From contig DAOUZA010000003.1 of NCBI GenBank assembly GCA_030665785.1, positions 1 to 48,428 of the forward strand: 48,428 nt of DNA, written 5' to 3'. Shown one piece after another: positions 1 to 8,909 of this stretch; the first letter of the stretch is position 1; each line of letters begins with the position of its first letter. Under the pieces are notes generated by a model. That model searched no databases and was not told the DNA's origin. It saw only the letters and a program-made list of their open reading frames with translations. Origin of the DNA: Dehalococcoidia bacterium. GTDB lineage: Bacteria; Chloroflexota; Dehalococcoidia; GIF9; AB-539-J10. The position numbers were made by a program, and so were the translations under genes.

Positions 1-281
1 TAAAATAAAGGTCTCTTCACTAGTTTAATGTCAACATACCGATCTGCGTTTGTTTTTCTGATGACTAATTCAATATAGTTATCAGGTGGAAAAACATGAT
101 GCCCAAAATCAACGTGGTAGTTATACACATCAGCCCTTTACCATTCTTTGGTATTTCTAGTTGCATCTCTCCAGCCTATAAAATAGTCTTTGTCTATCAA
201 TAACGTATTATTATTTTCTGATAAAAGAGCCGCAGCGGCCACTCCAGTAAATCCAGCACCAATTACTACTACATCATACAT
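1..281 (-). pseudogene. FAD/NAD(P)-dependent oxidoreductase, N-terminal part with in-frame stop, runs off window edge
   Basis: The reading frame starts at the ATG at 281 behind a strong GGAGGAGG ribosome binding site. It opens with a dinucleotide-binding fold: VVVIGAGFTGVAAAALL, then a beta strand ending LLIDKDYF and a GWR segment. This is the layout of flavin amine oxidases and phytoene-desaturase-like enzymes. After 47 residues the frame meets a TAA (138-140). The same frame then stays open to the window edge and continues plausibly (RADVYNYHVDFGHHVFPPDN), including the DxGxH-type segment usual after the GGR motif in this superfamily. I infer one gene with a nonsense mutation, or a sequencing error. 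The substrate cannot be told from this fragment. Confidence 0.6.
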
Positions 282-463
282 GACGTCCTCCTCCTAAATA
301 TTGTTGTACTAAAAGTTCGTGATTGTTTCACAGTCACTATAGCAATGAAAGCAGCGAAAATCAATGATAATGCGAGTATTATTACATAAGCTATAAAGGC
401 TTAAGTACCTCCGGGTAAGTGAATAAGGATGATAAAAGTATATGCTCTTTACACACAATGATT

Positions 464-493
464 TTGACAAGGCGGTATTGCCTGAGCTATATA
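464..493 (+). promoter_or_regulatory. Sigma-70-type promoter for the ICMT-family gene
   Basis: A consensus -35 TTGACA (464-469), an 18-bp spacer and a -10-like TATATA (488-493) lie 14 nt before the ATG at 508. The predicted transcript start near 500 leaves a very short leader that overlaps the AAGG/AAAGG ribosome binding site. Confidence 0.5.
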
Positions 494-507
494 GGTAAGG
501 AAAGGAA

Positions 508-1080
508 ATGTGGAGATATTTACTTTGTGCCGCTATTTGTATTGCGGTATGGGTCATTAATGGTAAATGGCTACTTGAAGGAAAACGGAAACATAACCTC
601 AGTGAACTTTACGAACACAGCGGGTTGGGTATCTTTTTCACCCTGCTAACGCTTGAATTAACCATTGGCTCGATGTTGGGGATGCAATTTGATGTCCTGT
701 GGTTACAAATTATCGGTTTTGTTCTCTACATCCCCACAGCTTTTCTAGTTGCATCTTCACTCATCACTCTCAGATATAAAGGTAAACCAGAAGGTCCTGA
801 CCCCCTTGCCACCACTACTCCAATTGATACCGGTATATTTCGAGTTGTTCGGCATCCTCTATATTTGGGCACAGCACTCTGGTCCATTGCCTTAATGTTG
901 GTTTTTCAATCAGTTATTTCGGTGGTCCTCGGAGGAATTGCAATTTTTTGCTTCCAAATGGCATCGCAGAAGGAAGATGAATTTAATATTAAGAAATTTG
1001 GAGATAGTTACGAGGAGTACATGAAAACGGTTCCCAGGTGGAATGTTTTTAAGGGGTTGAAGAATTTAGGAAACAGATGA
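508..1080 (+). CDS. Isoprenylcysteine carboxyl methyltransferase-family membrane methyltransferase
   Basis: This 190-residue integral membrane protein has hydrophobic segments at about residues 3-20, 41-58, 65-87 and 122-150. The C-terminal half carries the ICMT/phospholipid methyltransferase signature: RHPLYLG at 115-121, followed by a KEDEF segment near 155 and a final KFGDSYEEYMKTVPRW. In characterised relatives these residues bind S-adenosylmethionine at the membrane face. Bacterial members of this size rarely have a known substrate, so isoprenoid, lipid or cysteine methylation are all possible. The ATG at 508 follows an AAGGAAAGG ribosome binding site. It faces the convergent CoA ligase gene and appears monocistronic. 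Confidence 0.85.
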   Translation: MWRYLLCAAICIAVWVINGKWLLEGKRKHNLSELYEHSGLGIFFTLLTLELTIGSMLGMQFDVLWLQIIGFVLYIPTAFLVASSLITLRYKGKPEGPDPLATTTPIDTGIFRVVRHPLYLGTALWSIALMLVFQSVISVVLGGIAIFCFQMASQKEDEFNIKKFGDSYEEYMKTVPRWNVFKGLKNLGNR

Positions 1081-1194
1081 TGCGCAGGAATCTACTGGAC
1101 AAGTATCTTCTGGCAAAGCCAACCGACCGTGCCTATTCAGCTTAGCGTTTTTGTTGACCTAGTTTTTGCTATCTTAGCACCCTGGCCCAAGCAT

Positions 1195-2685
1195 TTAAGA
1201 ACCGTGAGGGGACAAATTTCTCCGATATTTAGCATACTCAGCTAACCTAGAAAGGACAGTAGCAGCATGGTCGGGCAAGAGATAGTATGGAATTTTCTTC
1301 TGCACTGCCAGCCTACTCACCTGAGCATCTATATATCCACCATCAAACTCTGAAGCGGTGATAATTGGCTTATCATATTTAGCCACTAAAACTGCTAACT
1401 GCTCAAAAACCTCAGCCAGGGAATCCGCAAATGCCTTAAGCTGCTCACGCAAATCTGAGCTCTCATTGGATACCAATGCTATGCCTCTGGGCAGCAATGG
1501 TGATAAGTTCAGCAACATCAGACCATCGATAGTAGCACAACGGAGCATAACCTCGATAGATTTCATCACAGCTTCCCCGAAAACCCCCGCCACCAAATCT
1601 ACCGGGTTGCCCCGGCTCCACCAGGAAGGCAAGAGGCTATCCAATTCCTTTATGGTTTCCTCAGGAAGCTGAGCCACACTAAGGCCAGCATTGATACACG
1701 CATCGGCGCCAAGAACCCCCCAACCCCCACCAGCAGTGATTATTCCTACTCTTTTCCCTCGTGGCAGCGGTTGATGCAACAGGGCAGCGCCAACATTGAA
1801 TATCTCATCCATGTCTCGAACCCTTATAATCCCTGCTTGCTTGCAAACAGAGTCAAAAATAGCATCAGAGCCTGCTAAGGCAGCAGTATGTGATTTGGCT
1901 GCCCTAGCTCCAGCACTTGTACATCCCGCTTTAAGCGTCACGATGGGCTTTTTTTGAGTAACCTTTTTAGCTGTTTCAAAAAACCTTCTGCCATCTTTGA
2001 GCCCTTCAACGTAGCTCAATATGACTTTAGTCTCATCATCCTCAGCCAAATACTCAAGATAATCTTCTAAGTGCAAATCAGCCTCATTGCCATAGCTGAT
2101 AAGCTTGCTGATACCAAAACCCTTACTGTTTAATCTTTGGGCAATGGAAAAGCCGATATTGCCGCTTTGTGAGACTACAGCAAAGGGCCCCGGCTTGGGA
2201 AATAAAGGTGGCATGATGGCACATAAACTGCAAGCTGTGCTGATAATGCCAAAGCAATTGGGTCCCACTAAAATCATGCCACTTTTGCGGGCTATGTTGA
2301 CCACCTCCCGCTGCAATTTCTCTCCTTCAGCTCCTACCTCAGCAAAACCAGCGGTGATGATGACCGCGGCCTTGATTCCCTTCTCAGCACATTCTTGCAG
2401 AACTTGTGGCACGCTGAAAGGGGGGGTCACAACTACAGCAAGATCAGGAGTCTCAGGCAGAGCCTTGACATTGGAATATGCCTTCAAGCCCAGGATTTCT
2501 TTCTCCTTTGGATTTACAGGGTATACCTTGCCTTTGAAGTGCCCGGTGATAATGTGAGATAAAATAACAGACCCCCATTTATATTGATTTGCTGATGCTC
2601 CAACCAAAGTAAGCGACCTGGGATTGAAAAGGGAGTCAAATTTTTGAGCTATTTCAGACATAACCTCTCTATTACTAACTATCAT
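1195..2685 (-). CDS. Acetate-CoA ligase (ADP-forming) alpha-type subunit, CoA-binding
   Basis: The protein has 496 residues. It has a CoA-binding Rossmann domain (LFNPRSLTLVGAS near 19-31; VYPVNPKEKEILG near 54-66) and succinyl-CoA-ligase-like domains with GPNCFGI (141-147) and SQSGNIG (172-178). SHTAALAGSD (265-274) supplies the His266 expected to be phosphorylated in the reaction acyl-CoA + ADP + Pi = acid + CoA + ATP. The ATP-grasp domain is not fused here; a stand-alone beta-type subunit lies at 46516-47214. In anaerobes these enzymes make ATP from acetyl-CoA and related thioesters. The ATG at 2685 has no clear ribosome binding site. A second ATG at 2661 follows GAGAGG closely and is a credible alternative start. 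Confidence 0.85.
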   Translation of the reverse strand: MIVSNREVMSEIAQKFDSLFNPRSLTLVGASANQYKWGSVILSHIITGHFKGKVYPVNPKEKEILGLKAYSNVKALPETPDLAVVVTPPFSVPQVLQECAEKGIKAAVIITAGFAEVGAEGEKLQREVVNIARKSGMILVGPNCFGIISTACSLCAIMPPLFPKPGPFAVVSQSGNIGFSIAQRLNSKGFGISKLISYGNEADLHLEDYLEYLAEDDETKVILSYVEGLKDGRRFFETAKKVTQKKPIVTLKAGCTSAGARAAKSHTAALAGSDAIFDSVCKQAGIIRVRDMDEIFNVGAALLHQPLPRGKRVGIITAGGGWGVLGADACINAGLSVAQLPEETIKELDSLLPSWWSRGNPVDLVAGVFGEAVMKSIEVMLRCATIDGLMLLNLSPLLPRGIALVSNESSDLREQLKAFADSLAEVFEQLAVLVAKYDKPIITASEFDGGYIDAQVSRLAVQKKIPYYLLPDHAATVLSRLAEYAKYRRNLSPHGS

Positions 2686-2735
2686 CGGCTACTAATTGCC
2701 TAAGGCTTTCGAGATACCAATTTAGCCAACCCCCT

Positions 2736-2764
2736 ATGTTATTCCATTTGGGAAGCGGAGTCAA
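2736..2764 (-). promoter_or_regulatory. Candidate promoter for the CoA ligase alpha gene
   Basis: On the minus strand a -35 TTGACT (2759-2764), a 17-bp spacer and a weak -10 TAACAT (2736-2741) lie about 50 nt before the ATG at 2685. The -35 matches consensus at five of six bases and the -10 at four of six. Confidence 0.35.
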
Positions 2765-2784
2765 TCGGAGCTCAGAAAACACTG

Positions 2785-2813
2785 TTGTTTTGCTCAACTA
2801 GCTTTGCTATGAT
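2785..2813 (+). promoter_or_regulatory. Promoter for the histone-deacetylase-family gene
   Basis: A -35 TTGTTT (2785-2790), a 17-bp spacer and a -10 TATGAT (2808-2813) lie 20 nt before the ATG at 2834. An AGAGGTG ribosome binding site lies between. The promoter is divergent from that of the CoA ligase gene. Confidence 0.5.
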
Positions 2814-2833
2814 GCAATAAGAGGTGATTAATT

Positions 2834-3871
2834 ATGAAAACAGGATTGGTTTATGACCCAATTTATCTGGAGCACGATACTGGCGCTCATGTGGAGAATT
2901 CCCAGAGGTTAGTATCCATAATGTCGCATTTGGAGGAGACCGGGATGAAAGAAAAACTTATCTCGTTTTCTCCCCGCCCTGCCTCAATAGAAGAGGTAGA
3001 AATGGTGCATGCTCCAGAATATGTTTCTCGCATTAAAGGCACGGCTGAAAGTGGTGGTGGATGGCTTGACCCTGATACTGTTATGTGCCCGAGGTCCTAT
3101 GAAGTGGCTTTATATGCTGTCGGTGGGTTGCTAACCGCGGTAGAAAAAGTAATGGCAGGTGAGGTTGATTCTGCTTTTGCTTTAGTTAGACCTCCAGGAC
3201 ACCATGCCACCTGCAATAGAGCAATGGGATTCTGCATTTTCAACAATGTAGCTATTGCAGCTAAATTCGCCCTGGCTAATTTTGATATTGAGCGCATCCT
3301 TATTGCTGATTTCGATGTTCACCATGGCAATGGTACTCAGGAGACTTTTTACGGTGACCCCAAAGTCCTCTACTTCTCTACCCATGAATATCCCTTTTAT
3401 CCCGGGACTGGCTGGATAGATGAAACTGGAACTGGTGAGGGAAAAGGATATACCGTTAATTTTCCAATGTCTGCCGGCTGGGGAGATGCGCAATACCTGA
3501 GAGCTTTCAACGAGGTTTTCGTTCCAGTAGCTAAGAAATTCCAACCACAGCTTATTCTTGTTTCCGTTGGCTTTGACCCTCACTGGGCTGACGACATAGC
3601 TATGATGCAGATGAGTGTTATTGGTTTTGCCCAGATTGTTAAGATACTAAAACAGCTCGCTGTTGAGTTATGCCAAGGACGTCTTATCCTTACCTTGGAA
3701 GGGGGCTACAACCTTCAGGTAGCTGCTTCAGGGACAAAGGCTATTTTTGATGTTCTTCTGGGCAACACGGAGATAGTAGACCCGTTGGGCAAGGCGCCGC
3801 TGACAAGAGAAACCGTTGATTTTGAACAGCATCTCAAAAGAGTAAAGGAAACACATCATATAGAAGATTGA
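2834..3871 (+). CDS. Histone deacetylase / acetoin-utilization (AcuC-like) family amidohydrolase
   Basis: The protein has 345 residues and is a complete arginase/deacetylase-fold enzyme. It shows the tandem catalytic histidines in RPPGHHA (His123-His124). The zinc site is formed by Asp161 and His163 in DVHHGNGT and by Asp248 in GFDPHWAD, and the substrate-pocket EGGYN motif lies near residue 290. Bacterial relatives remove acetyl groups from lysines such as that of acetyl-CoA synthetase, from polyamines, or from small amides. The neighbouring CoA ligase fits an acetyl-metabolism role, but that link is inference. The ATG follows AGAGGTG at normal spacing, and the gene has its own promoter. Confidence 0.88.
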   Translation: MKTGLVYDPIYLEHDTGAHVENSQRLVSIMSHLEETGMKEKLISFSPRPASIEEVEMVHAPEYVSRIKGTAESGGGWLDPDTVMCPRSYEVALYAVGGLLTAVEKVMAGEVDSAFALVRPPGHHATCNRAMGFCIFNNVAIAAKFALANFDIERILIADFDVHHGNGTQETFYGDPKVLYFSTHEYPFYPGTGWIDETGTGEGKGYTVNFPMSAGWGDAQYLRAFNEVFVPVAKKFQPQLILVSVGFDPHWADDIAMMQMSVIGFAQIVKILKQLAVELCQGRLILTLEGGYNLQVAASGTKAIFDVLLGNTEIVDPLGKAPLTRETVDFEQHLKRVKETHHIED

Positions 3872-3897
3872 ACAGACGTCTGGATATATTATGTAAA

Positions 3898-5091
3898 CTA
3901 TCCTCTATTCTTCGGCAGAAAACGTGAGAAAACCTCGTTTCCCAAAAGTTTGCCTTTAGTGGTTAGCCTGATTCCATGTTCATTTTTAACTATCAAACCC
4001 AGCTCAACCAGCTCGTTAATTTGTTGTTGGTGATAAATAGAATAAAGCTCCACTCCAAAGCGACGAGTAAAGTTAGCGAGATTTACTCCTTCCTCTAATC
4101 TCAAGCCCAAGATCACCGATTCAGCAATTTCTAAATCCCTGTCAATGTGTTCAATGTTATCCACCAAGGGACTATTAAAATATGGCTGTTGAGACGCTTT
4201 TGTTTTCGTATTGCTGCTGTGCTTTATGTATTCTATTGGCGATAAAACATTAGCCCAGCGATAACCACCCAAATAAGAATGAGCACCAGCACCAAAACCC
4301 AAATAAGGTTCATTTTTCCAATAAGTTAAGTTGTGTTGACATTCCTTCCTGGGCAATGCCCAGTTGGATATCTCATAGTGGTTATAGCCTTCTTTAGCCA
4401 GCTCATGTTTAGCCAACAAATACATGTCAGCTGCCAGGTCAGCGTTGGGTTTTGGCAGCGAACCCGATGCTACAGCATTCGCCAATGGTGTACCAGGTTC
4501 CAGGGTGAGTGGATAAAGTGAAAGATGCTCAGGATTGAGCTTTATCACCTCAGCAAGATTATTTTGCCAATCGTTAATTGTCTGCCGTGGCAAAGCGTAT
4601 AGCAAATCGATATTGATATTCTCAAATCCTGTCTCTCTGGCTGTTAAATAAGCTTCTTTGGCTTCAACTGCTGAGTGAACTCTTCCCAGCAGCTTGAGTT
4701 CACTATCGCTGAAGCTTTGCACCCCTAAACTAAGCCGATTAACTCCGATCTGTTTCAATTGGGTCAGAAAGGATTGGTCAATGGTTCCAGGATTTGCTTC
4801 CAAAGTCACTTCCAGAGCCGGTGGCATATTGAAAAGCTCCCTGCAGGTCTTCAGGATACAGGATACTGCGTTCATGGGAAGCAAGCTAGGTGTGCCTCCA
4901 CCAAAATAAATTGTTGCTATTTCAAACTGCCAAATACCCTTGGCATAAAGCTGCATTTCCTCCTTTAAGGCCTCTACATATTGAGGAATAAGCCAGCTTA
5001 ACCCAGCATAGGAGTTAAAATCACAGTAGTAACACTTAGATAAGCAAAAAGGGATGTGAAAGTAAAGGCTCAATTTCCGTGGTTTGCCCAT
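3898..5091 (-). CDS. hemW: Radical SAM heme chaperone HemW (coproporphyrinogen dehydrogenase-like)
   Basis: The protein has 397 residues. The N-terminal CLSKCYYC (Cys16, Cys20, Cys23) is the CxxxCxxC iron-sulfur motif of radical SAM enzymes. It is followed by YFGGGTPSLL, LEANPGT and GVNRLSLGVQSF, which are typical of the HemN/HemW family. The short N-terminus before the cysteines favours HemW, a heme-binding chaperone for respiratory enzymes, over true HemN. The ATG at 5091 overlaps the secF stop (TGATG), so the two are translationally coupled; a TTG one codon upstream (5094) is a less likely start. It is the last gene of the CCA enzyme-secD-secF-hemW operon. Confidence 0.85.
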   Translation of the reverse strand: MGKPRKLSLYFHIPFCLSKCYYCDFNSYAGLSWLIPQYVEALKEEMQLYAKGIWQFEIATIYFGGGTPSLLPMNAVSCILKTCRELFNMPPALEVTLEANPGTIDQSFLTQLKQIGVNRLSLGVQSFSDSELKLLGRVHSAVEAKEAYLTARETGFENINIDLLYALPRQTINDWQNNLAEVIKLNPEHLSLYPLTLEPGTPLANAVASGSLPKPNADLAADMYLLAKHELAKEGYNHYEISNWALPRKECQHNLTYWKNEPYLGFGAGAHSYLGGYRWANVLSPIEYIKHSSNTKTKASQQPYFNSPLVDNIEHIDRDLEIAESVILGLRLEEGVNLANFTRRFGVELYSIYHQQQINELVELGLIVKNEHGIRLTTKGKLLGNEVFSRFLPKNRG

Positions 5092-6008
5092 CAAGCAGCT
5101 TTTTTAGGAAAGGAGAGCCAGGGAAACATTTGCCTCCATTCCCCTTTCTCCCAAACAACTAAGAGGGGGGCGGCGATGCATAGTGAGCTATAAGTACCGG
5201 CGAGTAACCCGATTAATAGTGCTAATACAAAGTAGTGAATCGTGGCTCCACCGAAGAGCAACAATGCTAAAATAACACAAAGTGTGGTTAGGGAAGTATT
5301 CATTGAGCGGGCTAGAGTCTCTGTAAGACTAGAATTCACCGTTACAGCAAAGTCAGGGCTGAGGCCTCTAGTCCTATTTTCTCTAATGCGGTCAAACACA
5401 ACTACAGTATTATTGATACTGTAGCCTACAACGGTGAGCACTGCAGTAATAAACATAGCGTTAACTTCCACATTAGCCACTTGACCAAGAATAGCGAAGA
5501 CCCCCACAACAATGAGCACATCATGAACAAGAGCGATAATGGCACCGGTACCCCAGCGGAAAGGTTTAGGCATGCGGCGGAACGCCCAGGCAATGTAAAT
5601 TAACATAGCCACAGCAGCTATTATCACGGCAATGCCAGCATTACGTGCTGTGTCTTTGGCTATGACAGGAGAAACTGTGTTATAGTCAAGAACTAAAATC
5701 TCTGTATCCAAGCCAGTTTCTAATCCACTAATTAGAGATTGCCTTTCATCAACCGATATTTCCTTGGTGCGGATGAAAAAATTGTCCTCACTCCTCTGAA
5801 TAATGGCTTCAGGATATCCCAGAGCAGTCAACTCTTGACGTAACTGATTCTGCTCTACCTGTGGAGTAAAACTAAGGGTCATGGATGTACCACCAGTGAA
5901 GTCAATCCCAGGCTGCAGCTTAAAAGCGGATAATGAGATTATCATTACGATAATCATTATGGCTGAGCCGAGGAAAAACCACTGTTTTTTTCCTATAAAG
6001 TCAATCAT
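5091..6008 (-). CDS. secF: Protein translocase subunit SecF
   Basis: The protein has 305 residues with an N-terminal membrane segment (about 11-31). A periplasmic-type domain begins with PGIDFTGGTSMTL, and five further membrane helices follow. The conserved TVVGYSINNTVVVFDRIREN in the second half is the SecF signature for the proton-conducting membrane core. SecF works with SecD to pull secreted proteins across the membrane after SecYEG/SecA translocation. The ATG at 6008 overlaps the end of secD by 4 nt (ATGA), showing tight coupling. The length is normal for an unfused SecF. Confidence 0.95.
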   Translation of the reverse strand: MIDFIGKKQWFFLGSAIMIIVMIISLSAFKLQPGIDFTGGTSMTLSFTPQVEQNQLRQELTALGYPEAIIQRSEDNFFIRTKEISVDERQSLISGLETGLDTEILVLDYNTVSPVIAKDTARNAGIAVIIAAVAMLIYIAWAFRRMPKPFRWGTGAIIALVHDVLIVVGVFAILGQVANVEVNAMFITAVLTVVGYSINNTVVVFDRIRENRTRGLSPDFAVTVNSSLTETLARSMNTSLTTLCVILALLLFGGATIHYFVLALLIGLLAGTYSSLCIAAPLLVVWEKGEWRQMFPWLSFPKKAA

Positions 6009-7339
6009 ACCCTAACCCCATAAGCTGCTGGATTAGTAACTAGGCGGCCGCCAACGACAAAACGAAGGAAAGTCCGAGTGATAATAATGGCGGTAAACAT
6101 GCTTAATGCCACACCAATAAACAAAGTCAGGGCAAAACCTCTAACCATAAAGGCACCAAATGTACCACCAAGCCAGAAAAGGACGGCACAAGCAATAAAG
6201 GTGGTGATGTTACTGTCACGAATAGCTGTCCAGGCACGGTTAAACCCAGTCTCTACAACGGCACCCAAGGTGCGTCCAGAACGCAGTTCCTCCTTCATTC
6301 GCTCAAAAATAAGAACATTGGCATCAACAGCCATACCTAAAGATAAGATGAGTGCCGCAATGCCAGGCAAAGTTAAGGTCATCGGGAAAAAGCTAAAGAT
6401 AGCTAAAAGCAAAACACCGTAAATCCCCAGGCTGAAACAAGCTACTAACCCGAGTAAGCGATAATAGGCAATCATAAATAGCAATAACAATACCAGCCCA
6501 ATTCCACCAGCAATCATGCTTTTCCTTATAGAATCAGCTCCTAAAGAAGCATCTACGTCTCGCTGGTCAATAAGCGTCAATGGAACATCTAAAGAACCAG
6601 AGTTAAGCTGTATTGCTAAGTTCCCAGCTTCATCTATGGTGAAACGACCTTTTATGTACCCCCGCTCGGTAGCAGTAATAGTCGCTTGAACCACCGGGTC
6701 TGATATCATTTCATTATCTAAAAAGATGGCTAATCTTTTGCCTACATTTCTCTTCGTTATTTGCTCAAAGAGATATGCTCCCTCGCTGTCCCATTCTAGA
6801 AAAACTACTGGACCTTCATAGGGGTCTATGTCGCGGTAAGCACGGTTGAGGTATTTGCCAGTGAGCTCCCTCACTTGACCATCTTTGCCACTAGCCTTGG
6901 CAGGTTCGTCCTGGTAAATCGGGTTCCCCATTTCATCAAGCATTGGGGTTCCATTTGCATTGAACTTCTGCTCTCTAAAGTCGAGCAGAGCAGTCTTACC
7001 AATGAGCTTGATTGCCTCGGTAATGTTTTCCACACCGGGGAGTTGAACTAATATTCGGTCAGTTCCCTGCTTTTGAACTGTAGGCTCGGTAACCCCATAT
7101 TCATTAACCCTTCGCTGAATTTTCTCTATTACTGATGCCATAGCAGTCTGCTCACTCATAGAGGGGTCTTTCTGAGACAGATTGGCTTCATAAAGCAATT
7201 GGCTGCCACCTTTAAGGTCAAGCCCTAACGTTAGTCCATTAGGACCGAGTAACTTCGTATTTACTGGTAGTATTGACCATAAGGCAAGACCAAAAAGCAC
7301 AATAATGAAAATTAATAAGTAAATATTTTTGCTGCTCAA
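6005..7339 (-). CDS. secD: Protein translocase subunit SecD
   Basis: The protein has 444 residues. An N-terminal membrane helix is followed by LGLDLKGGSQLLYEA, the hallmark of the SecD first periplasmic domain. A P1 head domain and a membrane half with LSLGMAVDANVLIFERMKEE come next. It is paired with SecF for proton-motive-force-driven release of translocated proteins. The start is a TTG at 7339 placed directly after the TAA of the CCA enzyme gene; an AAGG eight bases upstream inside that gene supports it. It is slightly shorter than proteobacterial SecD, as usual outside that group. Confidence 0.95.
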   Translation of the reverse strand: MSSKNIYLLIFIIVLFGLALWSILPVNTKLLGPNGLTLGLDLKGGSQLLYEANLSQKDPSMSEQTAMASVIEKIQRRVNEYGVTEPTVQKQGTDRILVQLPGVENITEAIKLIGKTALLDFREQKFNANGTPMLDEMGNPIYQDEPAKASGKDGQVRELTGKYLNRAYRDIDPYEGPVVFLEWDSEGAYLFEQITKRNVGKRLAIFLDNEMISDPVVQATITATERGYIKGRFTIDEAGNLAIQLNSGSLDVPLTLIDQRDVDASLGADSIRKSMIAGGIGLVLLLLFMIAYYRLLGLVACFSLGIYGVLLLAIFSFFPMTLTLPGIAALILSLGMAVDANVLIFERMKEELRSGRTLGAVVETGFNRAWTAIRDSNITTFIACAVLFWLGGTFGAFMVRGFALTLFIGVALSMFTAIIITRTFLRFVVGGRLVTNPAAYGVRV

Positions 7340-8863
7340 TTAACCAACCTTATCCTTCAACGTACGCTTATCCAATTCTACTTGAACTAGAGCTAGCGCC
7401 TCTTTCTTGCTGGTTAGTTCACCACTGGCTTGAGCTTCCTGCACTGAGTCCAGAAGCTCGCCAATCAACGGTCCCGAAGCTAAACCAAAGGTATTAATTA
7501 AATCATGCCCATCAACCAGCTTTGGTGGCAGAACCTTAGCGTGCTGTTTATCATGCTCGGTTAGTATGTAGTTTAGCAACCTGCAATGTTTTTCCCATTC
7601 CGCCATCTCTAACAGAGGTCCACGACTAGCAAGATAGTCAGCCAGGGCTAAAATCAAAATATCAATGCCAACATCGCCGGTATCCCTGAAGTAGCGATAG
7701 ATTGCTCGCTGCGTAGGCATCTCTTTATCCGACATTTGCATTGGGCGGAGATGGTGGTAAACGAGGCTTTCCACCAAATTTATTTCTCGGTTGCTAAATC
7801 GTAGCCTTCCCAAGATAGCCGCCGTCATATCGGCTCCCTGTTTAGTATGACCATAAAAGTGCGTTCTATCGGTATTATCAACAAATTTTGTCCTTGGCTT
7901 GGCAATATCATGGAACAATCCACCCAGTTTAAGCAAGGTTTTGTGAGTGCTACCACTGGATACCTCTTGAGCTAAATGTTCCTTTATACCTTGTGACCAA
8001 GGAGTATCGGTTAATATCTCTTCACTGCCATACTCCCAATCATGCTCCCTGATTAGAAATTCTATCGCTGCTACAGTTTGCAAAGAATGGTCAAATACAT
8101 CCCAAACATGTAATCTAGGTTGTTCTACACCCTTGCCTTCCGCCAATTCCGGGACTAAAGCCAAAAGCAAGCCAAGCTCATCAAGATAACGCAGGTAGTG
8201 GGCGCTGTTAGGCAAATTAACCACCTTAAGCAATTCTTCCCTGATTCTTTCCCCCGGGATTTTGGTGATTAACTCAGAATAATGGCAAATTAGAGCCTCT
8301 GTCTCCGGTTCAATAACGAAATTGAGTTCAGCAGCGAGACGCACTGCTCGCAATAGCCTGGCAGCATCAACCTCGAATATCTTCTTGCTGACACCTCGTA
8401 TAATCTTGTTCCTTAAATCCTTCTCCCCGGAAAAGGGGTCAATAAGTCTCACTCCGGATTGCTTTAGAATCTGTTCATTTTGCTTGGGGCTTCGGCTCAC
8501 CACAGTGATAAATTGTCTAAGCTCAGCAGCCATGGCGTTTATGGTAAAATCACGTCGGGCAAGGTCAGATTCAATGTTATCTGCAAAGGAAGACAAATCA
8601 AGATACCATACTTGTTCACCTTCACTTACCACTACTCTGGCTATCCCATTCACACCGTCTAGCAGCACAAATTTGCCCTCTACGGTCTTGGCTACTTCCT
8701 GGGCTATATTTATTGCGTTACCATTTACAGCAATATCGACGTCATTGGTTTTCCTGCCCAAAAACCAATCACGCACAAAACCTCCCACCGCGTAGCTTTG
8801 ATATTCCTGGCGGTCCAATAGTGAGGATACCTTTTTCAGGATGATAGCCATATCAGTCTGCAT
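7340..8863 (-). CDS. cca: CCA-adding tRNA nucleotidyltransferase with HD domain
   Basis: The protein has 507 residues from the ATG at 8863. The head has GGFVRD and the metal-binding DVD of class II nucleotidyltransferases, then RRDFTINAMA, which binds the nucleotide sugar. The RNA-binding neck follows. A C-terminal HD phosphohydrolase-like domain (LGGLFHDIAKPRTKF) comes next, then a helical tail. It repairs or builds the 3' CCA of tRNAs. That is needed here because the window's tRNA-Leu gene does not encode CCA. A TTG at 8881 in the same frame lies inside the -10 box and so cannot be the start; the ATG at 8863 fits, and 8851 is an alternative. The enzyme could be CC- or A-specific rather than full CCA-adding. 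Confidence 0.85.
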   Translation of the reverse strand: MQTDMAIILKKVSSLLDRQEYQSYAVGGFVRDWFLGRKTNDVDIAVNGNAINIAQEVAKTVEGKFVLLDGVNGIARVVVSEGEQVWYLDLSSFADNIESDLARRDFTINAMAAELRQFITVVSRSPKQNEQILKQSGVRLIDPFSGEKDLRNKIIRGVSKKIFEVDAARLLRAVRLAAELNFVIEPETEALICHYSELITKIPGERIREELLKVVNLPNSAHYLRYLDELGLLLALVPELAEGKGVEQPRLHVWDVFDHSLQTVAAIEFLIREHDWEYGSEEILTDTPWSQGIKEHLAQEVSSGSTHKTLLKLGGLFHDIAKPRTKFVDNTDRTHFYGHTKQGADMTAAILGRLRFSNREINLVESLVYHHLRPMQMSDKEMPTQRAIYRYFRDTGDVGIDILILALADYLASRGPLLEMAEWEKHCRLLNYILTEHDKQHAKVLPPKLVDGHDLINTFGLASGPLIGELLDSVQEAQASGELTSKKEALALVQVELDKRTLKDKVG

Positions 8864-8880
8864 AACAAGATATGCAGGCA

Positions 8881-8909
8881 ATTATAGTTTGAGAAAACAA
8901 CGCTGTAAA
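8881..8909 (-). promoter_or_regulatory. Strong promoter for the cca-secD-secF-hemW operon
   Basis: On the minus strand a -35 TTTACA (8904-8909), a 17-bp spacer and a perfect -10 TATAAT (8881-8886) lie 17 nt before the ATG at 8863. The predicted leader is only about 10 nt and has no ribosome binding site. Confidence 0.65.

Noticed and set aside
282-463. A gene or riboswitch ahead of the ICMT-family gene
   Set aside because: The short frames there lack ribosome binding sites and family features, and I could not fit a known riboswitch core.
2105-2557. A 150-codon plus-strand frame within the CoA ligase alpha gene
   Set aside because: It is an antisense shadow of a clearly conserved protein, with no domain signature.
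8864-8881. TTG at 8881 as the CCA enzyme start
   Set aside because: It overlaps the -10 box of a strong promoter and would not be transcribed.
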